A DNA stretch of 64,000 nt from Marinomonas ostreistagni (lineage in GTDB: Bacteria; Pseudomonadota; Gammaproteobacteria; Pseudomonadales; Marinomonadaceae), in NCBI RefSeq assembly GCF_016461785.1, contig NZ_JAEMUH010000001.1, positions 186,001 to 250,000 on the forward strand, read 5' to 3'. The position numbers were made by a program, and so were the translations under genes. This document shows positions 45,968 to 54,765 of the stretch, piece after piece. The notes below the pieces were generated by a model. It was not told the DNA's origin. It worked only from the letters and a program-made list of their open reading frames with translations, and did no database searches. Position 1 is the first letter of the stretch, and each line of letters begins with the position of its first letter.

Positions 45968-46462
45968 ATGTCGACAGGTGTTGCTTTGAAAAAAGAAGTA
46001 AAAGAAAACGATGATCCAATGCTGCAATGGGTAACGTTTCGTTTAGAGGATGAAATTTACGGCATCAATGTGATGCAGGTAAAAGAGGTTCTGCGTTATT
46101 CTGAAATTGCTCCAGTACCCGGTGCGCCATCGTTTGTGTTAGGTATCATTCATCTTCGTGGTACGGTCGTAACCGTTATTGATACTTGTCAGAGATTTGG
46201 TCTTGTGTCAGGTGAAATAACGGATGCAACTCGTATTATGATTGTCGAAGTTGAAGGTCATGTTATCGGTATTCTTGTCGATGCCGTATCAGAGGTCGTT
46301 TATCTTCGTCAATCTGAAATTGAAGTGTCTCCGAGCGTTGGTAACGATGAGTCTTCTAAGTTCATTCAAGGTGTTTGCCACAAAAATGATACTTTGTTGA
46401 TTTTGGTAGATTTAGATAAAATGCTATCTGAAGACGAGTGGAGCGAAATATCTTCTCTCTAA
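45968..46462 (+). CDS. cheW: Chemotaxis coupling protein CheW
   Basis: A 164-residue CheW: LQWVTFRLEDEIYGINVMQVKEVL, then VPGAPSFVLGIIHLRGTVVTVIDT and GILVDAVSEVVYL mark the two beta-barrels (the first stretch spans residues about 19-42). It bridges receptors and CheA. ATG 45968 is preferred to the adjoining GTG 45965 because GGAGG lies at a suitable distance. The gene follows parP by 16 nt. Confidence 0.96.
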   Translation: MSTGVALKKEVKENDDPMLQWVTFRLEDEIYGINVMQVKEVLRYSEIAPVPGAPSFVLGIIHLRGTVVTVIDTCQRFGLVSGEITDATRIMIVEVEGHVIGILVDAVSEVVYLRQSEIEVSPSVGNDESSKFIQGVCHKNDTLLILVDLDKMLSEDEWSEISSL

Positions 46463-46489
46463 AATCGATAATATTTCAGTAGGCGATTG

Positions 46490-46906
46490 ATGGAATCTCA
46501 ATGGGTTTTTAATTTATTGTTAGTGCTGCAATTTGTTTTGTTGTTAGCGTTAGCTTTTTGGGCATTTCGTCTATCTAAGAGACTAAAAAAGTTTGAGCGC
46601 TCTGCTAACGAAGCCGAGCTGGCACAAAAAAAGCAAGTGCAAGTATTGGCCTCCGGTTCAATAGGTATGGGGCGTCGTCTTGTGGCGATTGAAAAGCGGC
46701 TTAACATGGCCGTTGAACGTCAATCTGAAATTATTTCCAAAGAGGGAAGTAGCGTTTCTTATAATCGTGCAATGGAGCTTCTGGAAATGGGGGCCAGTGT
46801 TGATGATTTAGTATCTAAGTGTGGGTTAATTCGAGCTGAGGCTGAATTGATCAGTTTATTAAAAAAAGAAGCGCGTCGTAACCCTAACTCAAGCCAATCC
46901 TACTAA
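46490..46906 (+). CDS. DUF2802 family protein
   Basis: A 138-residue protein with one N-terminal membrane helix (about 6-27), a coiled-coil region, and a C-terminal helical segment (YNRAMELLEMGASVDDLVSK, then LIRAEAELISLL) that looks like a small HTH-type fold. The same kind of gene follows cheW in Pseudomonas and many relatives (DUF2802). Function is unknown. AGG at 46481-46483 supports ATG 46490. Its stop overlaps that of the convergent gene by three bases. Confidence 0.8.
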   Translation: MESQWVFNLLLVLQFVLLLALAFWAFRLSKRLKKFERSANEAELAQKKQVQVLASGSIGMGRRLVAIEKRLNMAVERQSEIISKEGSSVSYNRAMELLEMGASVDDLVSKCGLIRAEAELISLLKKEARRNPNSSQSY

Positions 46907-47178
46907 AACGGCTGAAGATCTTTATTGCCTTTTAACGAATGTGAAAAGGCAATAATTTCAGCAACAGCAAGATATAAGGTTTCAGGTATCTCATCGCCGA
47001 GTTCTAGAGTCGAAAGTACTTCAACTAACTCAGGACTTTTGTGAAGTAGTACATCATTTTCTTCAGCCACACGCATGATTTGTTCTGCTAGATAACCAGT
47101 TCCTTTAGCCATGACCTTTGGCGCACTTTGAAAGTCGTACTTTAGTGCAACAGCTTTTTTATTAAGTGTTTGGCTCAT
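46903..47178 (-). CDS. Free-standing FlhB C-terminal domain protein
   Basis: A 91-residue protein matching only the part of FlhB after the NPTH cleavage site. AVALKYDFQSAPKVMAKGTGYLAEQI aligns with VALKYDQEKGKAPIMVAKGSDFIALKI of the local FlhB, and LGDEIPETLYLAVAEIIAF with the FlhB end; these stretches start near residue 9. No membrane segment and no NPTH are present. Such FhlB/FlhX-type proteins can stand in for the cleaved FlhB domain in Bacillus. It lies one base downstream of a FliK-like gene, so the two are a leftward pair that mirrors FliK-FlhB. Confidence 0.88.
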   Translation of the reverse strand: MSQTLNKKAVALKYDFQSAPKVMAKGTGYLAEQIMRVAEENDVLLHKSPELVEVLSTLELGDEIPETLYLAVAEIIAFSHSLKGNKDLQPF

Positions 47179-49164
47179 CTACGTTCTCACATCAATTAAT
47201 CGTTGCTGTTTCTGTTCTTGATATTGGTTTGATTGTGTTTGTAAGTTTGCTCTAAAGCAATCAAGTGTCTCGATTTCCACTTGCCTATTACGTAAGCTTG
47301 TTCGAAGTTCGTCCAAGTGTTCACGAATAAGCCTTTCTGTATCTGCTTCTTCAACAGCAAAGATAATTCCTACCTTTTTATCTTGGATGCTAGTCCTAGC
47401 CTCAAAACGCCCCGTTTCTTCAAAGTCAAATTTGAGCTGCACCAACCAACGTCTTTTATGAGGTTCAATGTCCTCGTTATTACCCGATTTGTCTTGATCT
47501 ATGTTGATGTTTACCACCGAAGTGGAACGCCCATCTTTGATTGGGATTTCAACACTCAAAGGCAAAATAGAGCCGTCCTGCTGAGCATTTTCTATCAGGT
47601 TTCGAACCTGATTGGTGGTGATACGTTCAATGGCGCCTGCGACCAGATTCAGAGCTTGATGAGAATTAGCTGCTTGTACACCTGTTACATTGGCCTGTCT
47701 TGCTACGTCTTGGTTTGCAACGTCTAGTCGTGAAAGGTTGAGTTTAAAGTCTGTTGCAATATTCATGTTCTTAGCCAAGTTGTTTTCGCTAAAAAGGCCA
47801 GAATTTTGGATTGCTTGTTTGATTCCTTCGCCTGATTGGGTCAAGTTTTGGATGTTGGGTAGCTGTTTCACTAGTTGCTCTAGAGCACCAGCGACTTTTT
47901 CCGGTAACGCGACACCACTTTGAGATAGGGTATTGAGCTGACGAATCATCGACAAAAATTCCTGTGGTGTAATTTGTTTTGGCAGTGTTTGTCGTAAGCC
48001 TTCGGTAAGTGTTGTGGTGGTTGGGGACGTTTTCTCTGCAGGGTAAAGCTGCATTTGCCCTTGTTTATCAATAACGACAGTTAATTTCTCACCCTCTTTG
48101 ATGGGATGTTGAGTATTAAGAATGAACTCTTCCTTGCCATCGCTTACTACTACACTGAAGTTGGTTTGGAGTTGAGTAGCATTTGTCGACGATACCGTGC
48201 TCGCAGAGACAGTATTAAGCGGTTGAACATAGCCTGACTGTACATTTGTCTGTGTGTTTCGTTCCGTTGCAAGGGGCTGAGTCTGCTCTGGCGGAGTATT
48301 AGTCAGAGGTCGGTTTATGGCTGACACTTCATTAATCGATGCAGAGTTATTTGTTAATGAGTTAACTTTTAAGTTGTTAGCCTGTGGTTGGCTTGTAGAA
48401 GCTTTGGCTACTGCCTCAGTTGTTTTATTTAATTGTGAAGTAGGGCTTTCCAAACGAGATGTTGTCTTTTGTGCAATGTCTTGTGTGTTGTTTGTATTTG
48501 CCTGTTGAGGTGTTCCATTAGGTTTTGCTGGTGTTGTATTTGCTTGATGAGTGGCAGAAGTATTGCTACGAATAACAGTCAGAGTAATAGGGCGGCTAGC
48601 AACGACCACTTGTGCGATTGTTGTTGCCTGCTGACTGATAACAGTAGATGTATTAGCTACATCGCTTCTAGTCTGATTAGTATACGTTTGATTGTTGGTA
48701 GGAGTGTTTGTATTAGGGGAACTTGTATTAATAGTTGCACTCGAAGATGGCGAGGCATAACTGATTGAAGGTTGAGGCGTTGTAGAAGAGCCTGTTGTCT
48801 GTGATGAGATAGGTTGTTGAATATTGCTGTTTGTTTGGTTAGGTCGCTGACTTGCAACGGTTAAAGAGACCTGATTGCCGGCAACGTTCAGTGAACCTTT
48901 GTCACCTGCTTGGATTTGCTGGTTGGGTTTGTCATTAATTAGAGTGTATTGCTGCAGATCATTTCGTGTTATGCCAATCAACTGTTTGTTTCCATGATCG
49001 CTTTGAGCATTTTTGACGGATGTTATTTGAATCGCATGTAGGCCATCGATCAACTTTAGTTCGCTACTTAATTTCGCAATGCTTCCCACGTTGGAAGTTG
49101 TCGTTGTTTGTGTAGACGACGTTTTTCCTTGACTAGAAATAAGCGAATTTATGTCCGTGATCAT
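47179..49164 (-). CDS. Second FliK-like hook-length-control protein
   Basis: A 661-residue protein. Residues about 1-330 are low-complexity, rich in Thr, Ser, Asn and Gln; the C-terminal half has the Flg_hook/FliK-like domain (LPLSVEIPIKDGRSTSVV, then RRWLVQLKFDFEETGRFEAR, and REHLDELRTSLRNRQVEIETL further on; about 540-650). It differs from the FliK at 25788, which has the canonical LDPPELGSL core. The M at 49164 is chosen because the reading upstream is unlike FliK and the GGTGG leader fits. Such an extra FliK-like gene beside ccmA is also seen in pseudomonads. Substrate or ruler role is unknown. Confidence 0.78.
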   Translation of the reverse strand: MITDINSLISSQGKTSSTQTTTTSNVGSIAKLSSELKLIDGLHAIQITSVKNAQSDHGNKQLIGITRNDLQQYTLINDKPNQQIQAGDKGSLNVAGNQVSLTVASQRPNQTNSNIQQPISSQTTGSSTTPQPSISYASPSSSATINTSSPNTNTPTNNQTYTNQTRSDVANTSTVISQQATTIAQVVVASRPITLTVIRSNTSATHQANTTPAKPNGTPQQANTNNTQDIAQKTTSRLESPTSQLNKTTEAVAKASTSQPQANNLKVNSLTNNSASINEVSAINRPLTNTPPEQTQPLATERNTQTNVQSGYVQPLNTVSASTVSSTNATQLQTNFSVVVSDGKEEFILNTQHPIKEGEKLTVVIDKQGQMQLYPAEKTSPTTTTLTEGLRQTLPKQITPQEFLSMIRQLNTLSQSGVALPEKVAGALEQLVKQLPNIQNLTQSGEGIKQAIQNSGLFSENNLAKNMNIATDFKLNLSRLDVANQDVARQANVTGVQAANSHQALNLVAGAIERITTNQVRNLIENAQQDGSILPLSVEIPIKDGRSTSVVNINIDQDKSGNNEDIEPHKRRWLVQLKFDFEETGRFEARTSIQDKKVGIIFAVEEADTERLIREHLDELRTSLRNRQVEIETLDCFRANLQTQSNQYQEQKQQRLIDVRT

Positions 49165-49223
49165 GCTTTCACCACCCTTTCTTTCTGAAAAGCTAGAAAT
49201 ATATTTTATAATAGGCGTCAATC

Positions 49224-49244
49224 TAGAGTTCTGCTCTAACTCTA
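49224..49244. promoter_or_regulatory. Operator-like inverted repeat, fliK-like/ccmA intergenic region
   Basis: TAGAGTT at 49224-49230 and AACTCTA at 49238-49244 are perfect 7-bp arms around 7 bp. It lies in the 105-nt gap between divergent genes, near a TATAAT at 49207-49212. The regulator is unknown; a chance palindrome is possible. Confidence 0.3.
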
Positions 49245-49269
49245 TTAACGGCCGAAATGGGTAATTCTT

Positions 49270-49884
49270 TTGCAAAAAACAGTGAACTTACAGCTTAAAA
49301 ATCTTTGGATTGAGCGTGGTGAACGTGATTTGTGTCGCGACCTTTCGTTTTCGGTTTTAAACGGTGAGCTTATACGTATTGCAGGAGAGAATGGGGCGGG
49401 AAAAAGCTCTCTCATAAAAGCCATCTTAGGGTGGGTGCATTTGGAAGCGGGCAATTTAGAATTTAATGGTGAAGATGTGACTCAACATCGAGATATGTTA
49501 TTGCAATGTCAGTTGTATCTTGGTCACACACCAGGCATTAAAAGTGTTTTTACGGCATTGGAAAATCTGAGACTTTATTGCCCGCAGGCAAGTGAAGAGG
49601 CACTGGAATTCGCGCTTGATCAAGTGCAGTTAGGAGCTTTTGTGGATACGCCAGCAGCGCAATTGTCTGCTGGACAAAAGCGTCGTATCGCGTTGGCGCG
49701 TTTGTGGTTGACCGATAAAGCATTGTGGTTTCTTGATGAGCCTTTTACAGCATTAGATGTTAAAGGTGTTGATGCTTTAGAACAGCGTATGTCTGACCAT
49801 TTATCGAGTGGTGGTGCCATTGTTATTACGACACACCAGCCACTATTAAGTTTGGCTCCCAAAGTCATTGAGCTTGTCGCATGA
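49270..49884 (+). CDS. ccmA: Heme exporter ATP-binding protein CcmA
   Basis: A 204-residue ABC ATPase with Walker A GENGAGKSSL, signature LSAGQKRRIALARL and Walker B LWFLDEPFTALD, then the H-loop TTHQP. With CcmB, CcmC and CcmD it releases holo-CcmE during cytochrome c maturation. The start is TTG at 49270; a GTG at 49282 is possible but has no ribosome-binding site. It overlaps ccmB by four bases and heads an unbroken ccmABCDEFGHI run. Confidence 0.94.
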   Translation: MQKTVNLQLKNLWIERGERDLCRDLSFSVLNGELIRIAGENGAGKSSLIKAILGWVHLEAGNLEFNGEDVTQHRDMLLQCQLYLGHTPGIKSVFTALENLRLYCPQASEEALEFALDQVQLGAFVDTPAAQLSAGQKRRIALARLWLTDKALWFLDEPFTALDVKGVDALEQRMSDHLSSGGAIVITTHQPLLSLAPKVIELVA

Positions 49885-50543
49885 ATTATCGGTCGTATTT
49901 TAAAGCTGAGTGGATGTCATTATTGCGCCGAAAGCAGGACACACTTAATGCTTTGTTGTTCTTTGTAATGGTCATTACTTTATTTCCATTAGGTGTCGAC
50001 CCGAGCGCAGATTTTTTAGCACCCGCCGCTGGTGGGATTATATGGTGTGCAACGGCCTTATCCGTATTGATGGCTGTAGAAGGCATGTACAAAGAAGACT
50101 ATAACGATGGCTCTTTGGAGCAATGGTTGACCAGTGGTTTATCCGTTACTTTTTTAGTTTTTTTGAAAGTTTTAGCTCAGTGGCTAATGGTGGTGTTGCC
50201 CTTATTGCTGGTGTTGCCACTGTTAGCTCAGATGTTGTTTTTGCCTATGTCAGTTCTGAGTGTCGTTATGTTGTCCATTTTGCTTGGAACGCCTGCGCTA
50301 TTTTTTATTGGTTCCATTGGAGCTGCTTTAACTGTGTCATTGCGCCGTGGGGCGGTATTAATGCTGTTATTAATACTTCCACTGTATATACCAGTCATTA
50401 TTTTTGCGACAGGCGCCGTTCGGGCAGCGCAAATGGAAATGGTCTATAGCGGCCAGTTAGCAATTCTTGCAGCTATTTCTTTGGTTGCTTTAACGCTGTC
50501 TCCAGTCATGGCAGCAATCTCAATTAGAGCGAGTGTAAATTAA
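49881..50543 (+). CDS. ccmB: Heme exporter membrane protein CcmB
   Basis: A 220-residue protein with six membrane segments. Typical are the N-terminal LLRRKQDTLNALLFFVMV and FPLGVDPS segments, EDYNDGSLEQWLTSGL and the LLILPLYIPVIIFATGAV region. It is the permease of the CcmAB unit. ATGA overlap with ccmA and TAATG with ccmC. Confidence 0.95.
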   Translation: MNYRSYFKAEWMSLLRRKQDTLNALLFFVMVITLFPLGVDPSADFLAPAAGGIIWCATALSVLMAVEGMYKEDYNDGSLEQWLTSGLSVTFLVFLKVLAQWLMVVLPLLLVLPLLAQMLFLPMSVLSVVMLSILLGTPALFFIGSIGAALTVSLRRGAVLMLLLILPLYIPVIIFATGAVRAAQMEMVYSGQLAILAAISLVALTLSPVMAAISIRASVN

Positions 50544-51289
50544 TGAATTGGACGTGGTTTCATAAGCTTGGCTCACCAAAGTGGTTTTATCAATGGGCTT
50601 CAAATTGGGGCGGGCGATGTGTCTATCTTGGGCTGATGTTGTTAGTCATTGGTATTGTTTGGGGGCTGGCTTTTGCTCCTGCAGATTACCAACAAGGAAA
50701 TAGCTTTCGAATTATCTATATCCATGTGCCCGTGGCAGTACTGGCGCAAAGTTGTTACTTAGGGATGGGGATTGCGGGCTTTGTGGCTTTAGTTTGGCAA
50801 ATGAAACTGGCCCCTGTATTTATCAAGTCTGTCGCACCTGTTGGTGCGGTAATGGCATTTATTGCTTTGGTTTCTGGTGCAATCTGGGGTAAGCCAACAT
50901 GGGGAACTTGGTGGGTGTGGGACGCGCGTTTAACATCGGTTCTAGTGTTGTTTTTACTATATATGGGCGTTATCGCGATTCAAAATGCCCTTGATGATCA
51001 AGTGTTTGCGGATAAAGCGGTAGCTGTTGTTAGTCTGGTTGGTGTGATTAACCTTCCAATAATTAAATATTCCGTAGAATGGTGGAATACACTGCACCAG
51101 CCGGCAACGTTCAAATTAACAGAAAAGCCTTCGATGCCTATGGAAATGTGGTTGCCTCTGCTGTTTTCAGCTTTAGGTTTGTATTTGTTTGCGGCGGGCT
51201 TGGCTATGTGGCGAATGCAAAGTGAAGTGCTAAAACGAGAGCGCAAAGCAAATTGGGTAAAAAAAGAGGTGATGAGTCATGGCGTTTGA
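50543..51289 (+). CDS. ccmC: Heme handling protein CcmC
   Basis: A 248-residue integral membrane protein with six segments and the Trp-rich motif WGTWWVWDARLTS, flanked by conserved His in IYIHVPVAV and WWNTLHQPATF. It loads heme onto CcmE. It overlaps ccmD by 11 nt. Confidence 0.96.
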   Translation: MNWTWFHKLGSPKWFYQWASNWGGRCVYLGLMLLVIGIVWGLAFAPADYQQGNSFRIIYIHVPVAVLAQSCYLGMGIAGFVALVWQMKLAPVFIKSVAPVGAVMAFIALVSGAIWGKPTWGTWWVWDARLTSVLVLFLLYMGVIAIQNALDDQVFADKAVAVVSLVGVINLPIIKYSVEWWNTLHQPATFKLTEKPSMPMEMWLPLLFSALGLYLFAAGLAMWRMQSEVLKRERKANWVKKEVMSHGV

Positions 51290-51455
51290 ATCATTGATGG
51301 ATTTTTTTCAAATGGGAAAACACGGCCTATACGTATGGTCTACCTATGCAATCAGCTTAGTTGCGTTAATGGGGTTATTTATTACAACGCGCTACCATAA
51401 CCAACAATTGCGTAAGCAGTTAAAAAAGCGTTACCAAAGGGAGCAAAGTCGTTAA
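51279..51455 (+). CDS. ccmD: Heme exporter small protein CcmD
   Basis: A 58-residue single-pass protein: an N-terminal stretch with MGKHGLYVWSTYAIS leads into one membrane helix (about 18-38) and a basic C-terminal tail (KQLKKRYQREQSR). This size and pattern, with position between ccmC and ccmE, identify CcmD, which helps release holo-CcmE. Its ATG lies inside the ccmC end; TAA abuts the ccmE ATG directly. Confidence 0.93.
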   Translation: MAFESLMDFFQMGKHGLYVWSTYAISLVALMGLFITTRYHNQQLRKQLKKRYQREQSR

Positions 51456-51887
51456 ATGCATCCAGTCCGAAAAAAACGCATGACCATTATTGCAGTGATT
51501 TTAACCGTGTTCGCCGCTGCTACAGGCCTAGTAATGTATGCGCTTTCACAAAATATCAATTTATTCTATTCGCCAACGCAAATAGCAGCGGGTGAGGCGC
51601 CTCAGAATGTCACGATTCGTGCCGGAGGTATGGTGGTAGACAACAGTGTCGAGCGCAAGAAAGACAGCTTGGATGTTGCTTTTATGGTGACTGATTATCA
51701 ACACACTGTTCGCATTGAGTACAGTGGTATTTTGCCAGATCTATTCCGTGAAGGTCAGGGGATTGTTGCTCAAGGTAAGCTGGATGGGCGCGGTGTGTTG
51801 ATTGCAAGTGAGGTATTAGCCAAACACGATGAAGAATATATGCCACCTGAAGTAACTGATGCGCTAGAAAAGGCGAAAGCTCAATAA
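51456..51887 (+). CDS. ccmE: Periplasmic heme chaperone CcmE
   Basis: A 143-residue protein: basic N-terminus, membrane anchor (about 9-30), OB-fold periplasmic domain with VRAGGMV-like and [12 protein letters not shown] segments. His124 in the HxxxY motif (H-DEE-Y) is the covalent heme attachment site. It passes heme to CcmF. It starts immediately after ccmD. Confidence 0.96.
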   Translation: MHPVRKKRMTIIAVILTVFAAATGLVMYALSQNINLFYSPTQIAAGEAPQNVTIRAGGMVVDNSVERKKDSLDVAFMVTDYQHTVRIEYSGILPDLFREGQGIVAQGKLDGRGVLIASEVLAKHDEEYMPPEVTDALEKAKAQ

Positions 51888-51898
51888 GGATTCTTTGA

Positions 51899-53842
51899 AT
51901 GATTATGCTTCCCGAAGTAGGGCATTACCTCTTAATTTTAGCCATGATGTTTGCCTTCGTTTTGGCGGTTTTACCCATGGTTGGCTATTTCAAGCGCAAT
52001 GCCATTTTGCTCTCTACCGCTAAGCCTTTGACATATGTGATGACGATATTAACGTGCGCTAGCTTTGTTGTTTTGGCCATTGCTTTTGCACAGGATGATT
52101 TTTCTGTTTTATATGTCAGCCAAAACTCAAATAGCCTGCTACCAATTTGGTATAAAGTGAGTGCTGTCTGGGGAGGGCATGAAGGCTCTCTCTTATTATG
52201 GATTACTATCCTAACGCTATGGGCTGCGTTGTTAGCTCTTAAAAGTCATACGTTACCAAACAGTACTGGTCCAGTTGTGTTGAGTGTGTTGGGCATTATT
52301 GCAACTGGCTTTTTGGCATTCATACTATTCACCTCCTCTCCATTTCTGCGTTTGCTACCAGACCAGCCAGTAGATGGCGTCGACCTGAACCCTTTGCTTC
52401 AGGACATAGGACTAATTATTCATCCACCTATGTTGTACATGGGGTATGTTGGCTTTTCTGTGGCATTTGCTTTTGCCATTGCTGCTCTTATCACGGGCAA
52501 CCTGAATGCCTCTTGGGCACGTTGGGCTCGTCCTTGGACGAATGTATCTTGGGCATTTTTAACACTCGGAATCGCTCTTGGTAGCTGGTGGGCGTACTAC
52601 GAGCTGGGGTGGGGAGGCTGGTGGTTTTGGGACCCAGTAGAAAACGCCTCATTAATGCCATGGCTTGCAGGAACCGCGCTGATTCACTCTTTAGCCGTCA
52701 CTGAAAAACGTGGTGTGTTTAAAAGCTGGACGGTATTACTGGCGATTTTTACTTTTAGCTTATCTCTTCTTGGTACATTTTTAGTACGTTCAGGGGTTTT
52801 GACATCAGTTCACGCTTTTGCTTCTGACCCAACCCGCGGTGTTTTTATTCTAGCATTGCTGGTGATCATTATCGGTAGTAGCTTATTTCTATATGCTTTA
52901 AGAGCTTCTCAGGTGAAATCCAAAGTTAGTTTTGGTTTAACCGGACGTGAATCGTGGTTGCTTATCAATAATATTCTACTGACCATTCTCACGCTGACGG
53001 TGCTATTAGGAACTTTATATCCGCTGATTTTTGATGCTTTTGATCTTGGTAAAATCTCAGTGGGCGCTCCGTATTTCAACGCTGTGTTTAGCCCCATAGC
53101 ACTATTGTTGATTATCTTTATGGGTATTGCGCCATTGGCTAAATGGCACAATACCAAAGGCAGTCTTTTATGGCGAATGTCATGGTTGCCAGCAATATTG
53201 GCGACTGCATTGTCATCTTTGGTTTTTACATTCCATGACTTTGATGCCTATTTATGGCTCAGCTTTGCGATAGCATTGTGGCTAGTGCTGATGTGCGTAC
53301 GAGATTGGTTAGATAAAGTGTTATCTACTCGTCAGTCATTGTGGCAGCGTGCTTGTAAGTTACCTCGTCATTATTATGGTATGCAGCTTGCGCATCTAGG
53401 TGTGGCAGTAAGCTTAATCGGCGTGATTTTTGTTAGCATGAATAGCACTGAGACTATTGTTCGTATGGCACCTGGTGATCGAGTTACAGTAGCCCATTAC
53501 GATTTTGAATTTTTGGGGACACGTCATGTCGAAGGTCCTAACTACACTGCCGATACGGGAATAATAAATGTATATGAAAATGGTGAAAATATAGCCCAAA
53601 TGCTACCTCAAAAACGCTTGTACCAAGCTCGTCAACAGATGATGACGGAAGCAGCACTTAACCCTGGTTTTACCCGCGATCTTTATATTTCACTCGGTGA
53701 GCGGTTAGAGGGGGATGCTTGGGGGATACGAATTTACGTCAAATCTTTTGTTCGTTGGATTTGGCTAGGTGGATTGCTGATGATGGCTGGTGGCTTATTA
53801 GCTGCATGGGACAAACGCTACCGCCGTAAAACAGGAGCTTAA
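51899..53842 (+). CDS. ccmF: Cytochrome c heme lyase subunit CcmF
   Basis: A 647-residue protein with about fourteen to fifteen membrane segments and the WWD domain WGGWWFWDPVENASLMPWL, followed by TEKRGVFKSW. Flanking periplasmic His residues (for example in VWGGHEGSLLLW) are present. It attaches heme to the apocytochrome. AAGGA eight bases upstream supports the ATG. It is one base from ccmG. Confidence 0.97.
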   Translation: MIMLPEVGHYLLILAMMFAFVLAVLPMVGYFKRNAILLSTAKPLTYVMTILTCASFVVLAIAFAQDDFSVLYVSQNSNSLLPIWYKVSAVWGGHEGSLLLWITILTLWAALLALKSHTLPNSTGPVVLSVLGIIATGFLAFILFTSSPFLRLLPDQPVDGVDLNPLLQDIGLIIHPPMLYMGYVGFSVAFAFAIAALITGNLNASWARWARPWTNVSWAFLTLGIALGSWWAYYELGWGGWWFWDPVENASLMPWLAGTALIHSLAVTEKRGVFKSWTVLLAIFTFSLSLLGTFLVRSGVLTSVHAFASDPTRGVFILALLVIIIGSSLFLYALRASQVKSKVSFGLTGRESWLLINNILLTILTLTVLLGTLYPLIFDAFDLGKISVGAPYFNAVFSPIALLLIIFMGIAPLAKWHNTKGSLLWRMSWLPAILATALSSLVFTFHDFDAYLWLSFAIALWLVLMCVRDWLDKVLSTRQSLWQRACKLPRHYYGMQLAHLGVAVSLIGVIFVSMNSTETIVRMAPGDRVTVAHYDFEFLGTRHVEGPNYTADTGIINVYENGENIAQMLPQKRLYQARQQMMTEAALNPGFTRDLYISLGERLEGDAWGIRIYVKSFVRWIWLGGLLMMAGGLLAAWDKRYRRKTGA

Positions 53843-53843
53843 C

Positions 53844-54353
53844 GTGAAAAAACTACTCTTTTTTATTCCTTTTATTGCTTTTGTCGCTTTAGGGGCCGTG
53901 TTTTATCAACAACTTGGTAAAGACACAGAGTATATGCCATCGGCATTGGTTGGTCAGCAGATACCAGACTTCAAGTTAGTAGATATGGAAACCGATGCAG
54001 TGGTAAATAACAGCGCTATGCCAAACGAACCATACCTACTTAACTTTTGGGCAACTTGGTGTCCGTCTTGTAGTGCTGAACATGCCTACTTAGGCGAGCT
54101 AGCTGAACAGGGCGTCAATATTGTTGGAGTAGATTATAAAGATGAAACACCGGCTGCAAAGAGGTGGCTAGCAGAGCGAGGTAATCCATATTCATTGGTT
54201 CTGCTTGATGAGATGGGGCATTTTGGTGTGGATATGGGAATAACCGGGGCCCCAGAGACGTTTGTAGTCAGTGCGACTGGGGAAATCCTCTACCGTCACC
54301 AAGGTGTTGTTGATGAGGCGGTTTGGAAGACATTGAAGGGATACATGCAATGA
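53844..54353 (+). CDS. ccmG: Thiol:disulfide interchange protein CcmG (DsbE)
   Basis: A 169-residue membrane-anchored thioredoxin with an N-terminal helix (about 3-22) and active site WCPSC (Cys73, Cys76) in LNFWATWCPSCSAEH. The GITGAPETFVV segment is typical of CcmG. It reduces the cytochrome CXXCH cysteines or CcmH. Start is GTG, with AGGAG upstream. It overlaps ccmH by ATGA. Confidence 0.96.
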   Translation: MKKLLFFIPFIAFVALGAVFYQQLGKDTEYMPSALVGQQIPDFKLVDMETDAVVNNSAMPNEPYLLNFWATWCPSCSAEHAYLGELAEQGVNIVGVDYKDETPAAKRWLAERGNPYSLVLLDEMGHFGVDMGITGAPETFVVSATGEILYRHQGVVDEAVWKTLKGYMQ

Positions 54354-54763
54354 TAGGGAGCCTTATCAGAGCTGCAACATTGTTTCTGATTTTTTGGGGA
54401 AGTAATGTTATCGCAATGGAAGTTCTTGAGTTCAAAACGCCGGAAGATCAACTCCGTTACCGTATCTTAACGGAGGAGTTACGTTGTCCTAAGTGTCAAA
54501 ACCAAAATTTAGAAGATTCCAACGCTGGTATTGCAGTAGATTTGCGTAATCAAATCTATCGCATGGTGAACGATGGGCAATCTAATGAGCAGATTGTCGA
54601 CTACATGGTTGCGCGTTATGGTGAGTTCGTATTATACCGCCCCGTTCACGATCAAAGCACTGCTATCTTATGGTACGGTCCTTTTGCTTTGCTGATCATC
54701 GGTGCTCTGGTTTTTGTCATTGTAGTGATTAAAAACAAACGACAAACAGATAGAGGGGCCTAA
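54350..54763 (+). CDS. ccmH: Cytochrome c maturation protein CcmH (CcmL-type)
   Basis: A 137-residue protein with a signal peptide (about 1-22), the redox motif LRCPKCQNQNL (Cys46, Cys49) in its periplasmic domain and a C-terminal membrane anchor (about 105-125). It handles apocytochrome thiols with CcmG. The upstream in-frame ATG at 54323 lies deep in ccmG; the one at 54350 gives a proper signal peptide. The E. coli fused CcmH is split here into CcmH and CcmI. Confidence 0.95.
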   Translation: MIGSLIRAATLFLIFWGSNVIAMEVLEFKTPEDQLRYRILTEELRCPKCQNQNLEDSNAGIAVDLRNQIYRMVNDGQSNEQIVDYMVARYGEFVLYRPVHDQSTAILWYGPFALLIIGALVFVIVVIKNKRQTDRGA

Positions 54764-54765
54764 CT

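Noticed and set aside
49165-49275. N-terminal extension of the second FliK-like protein
   Set aside because: It would overlap ccmA and crosses the intergenic palindrome; the Met at 49164 gives a natural N-terminus.
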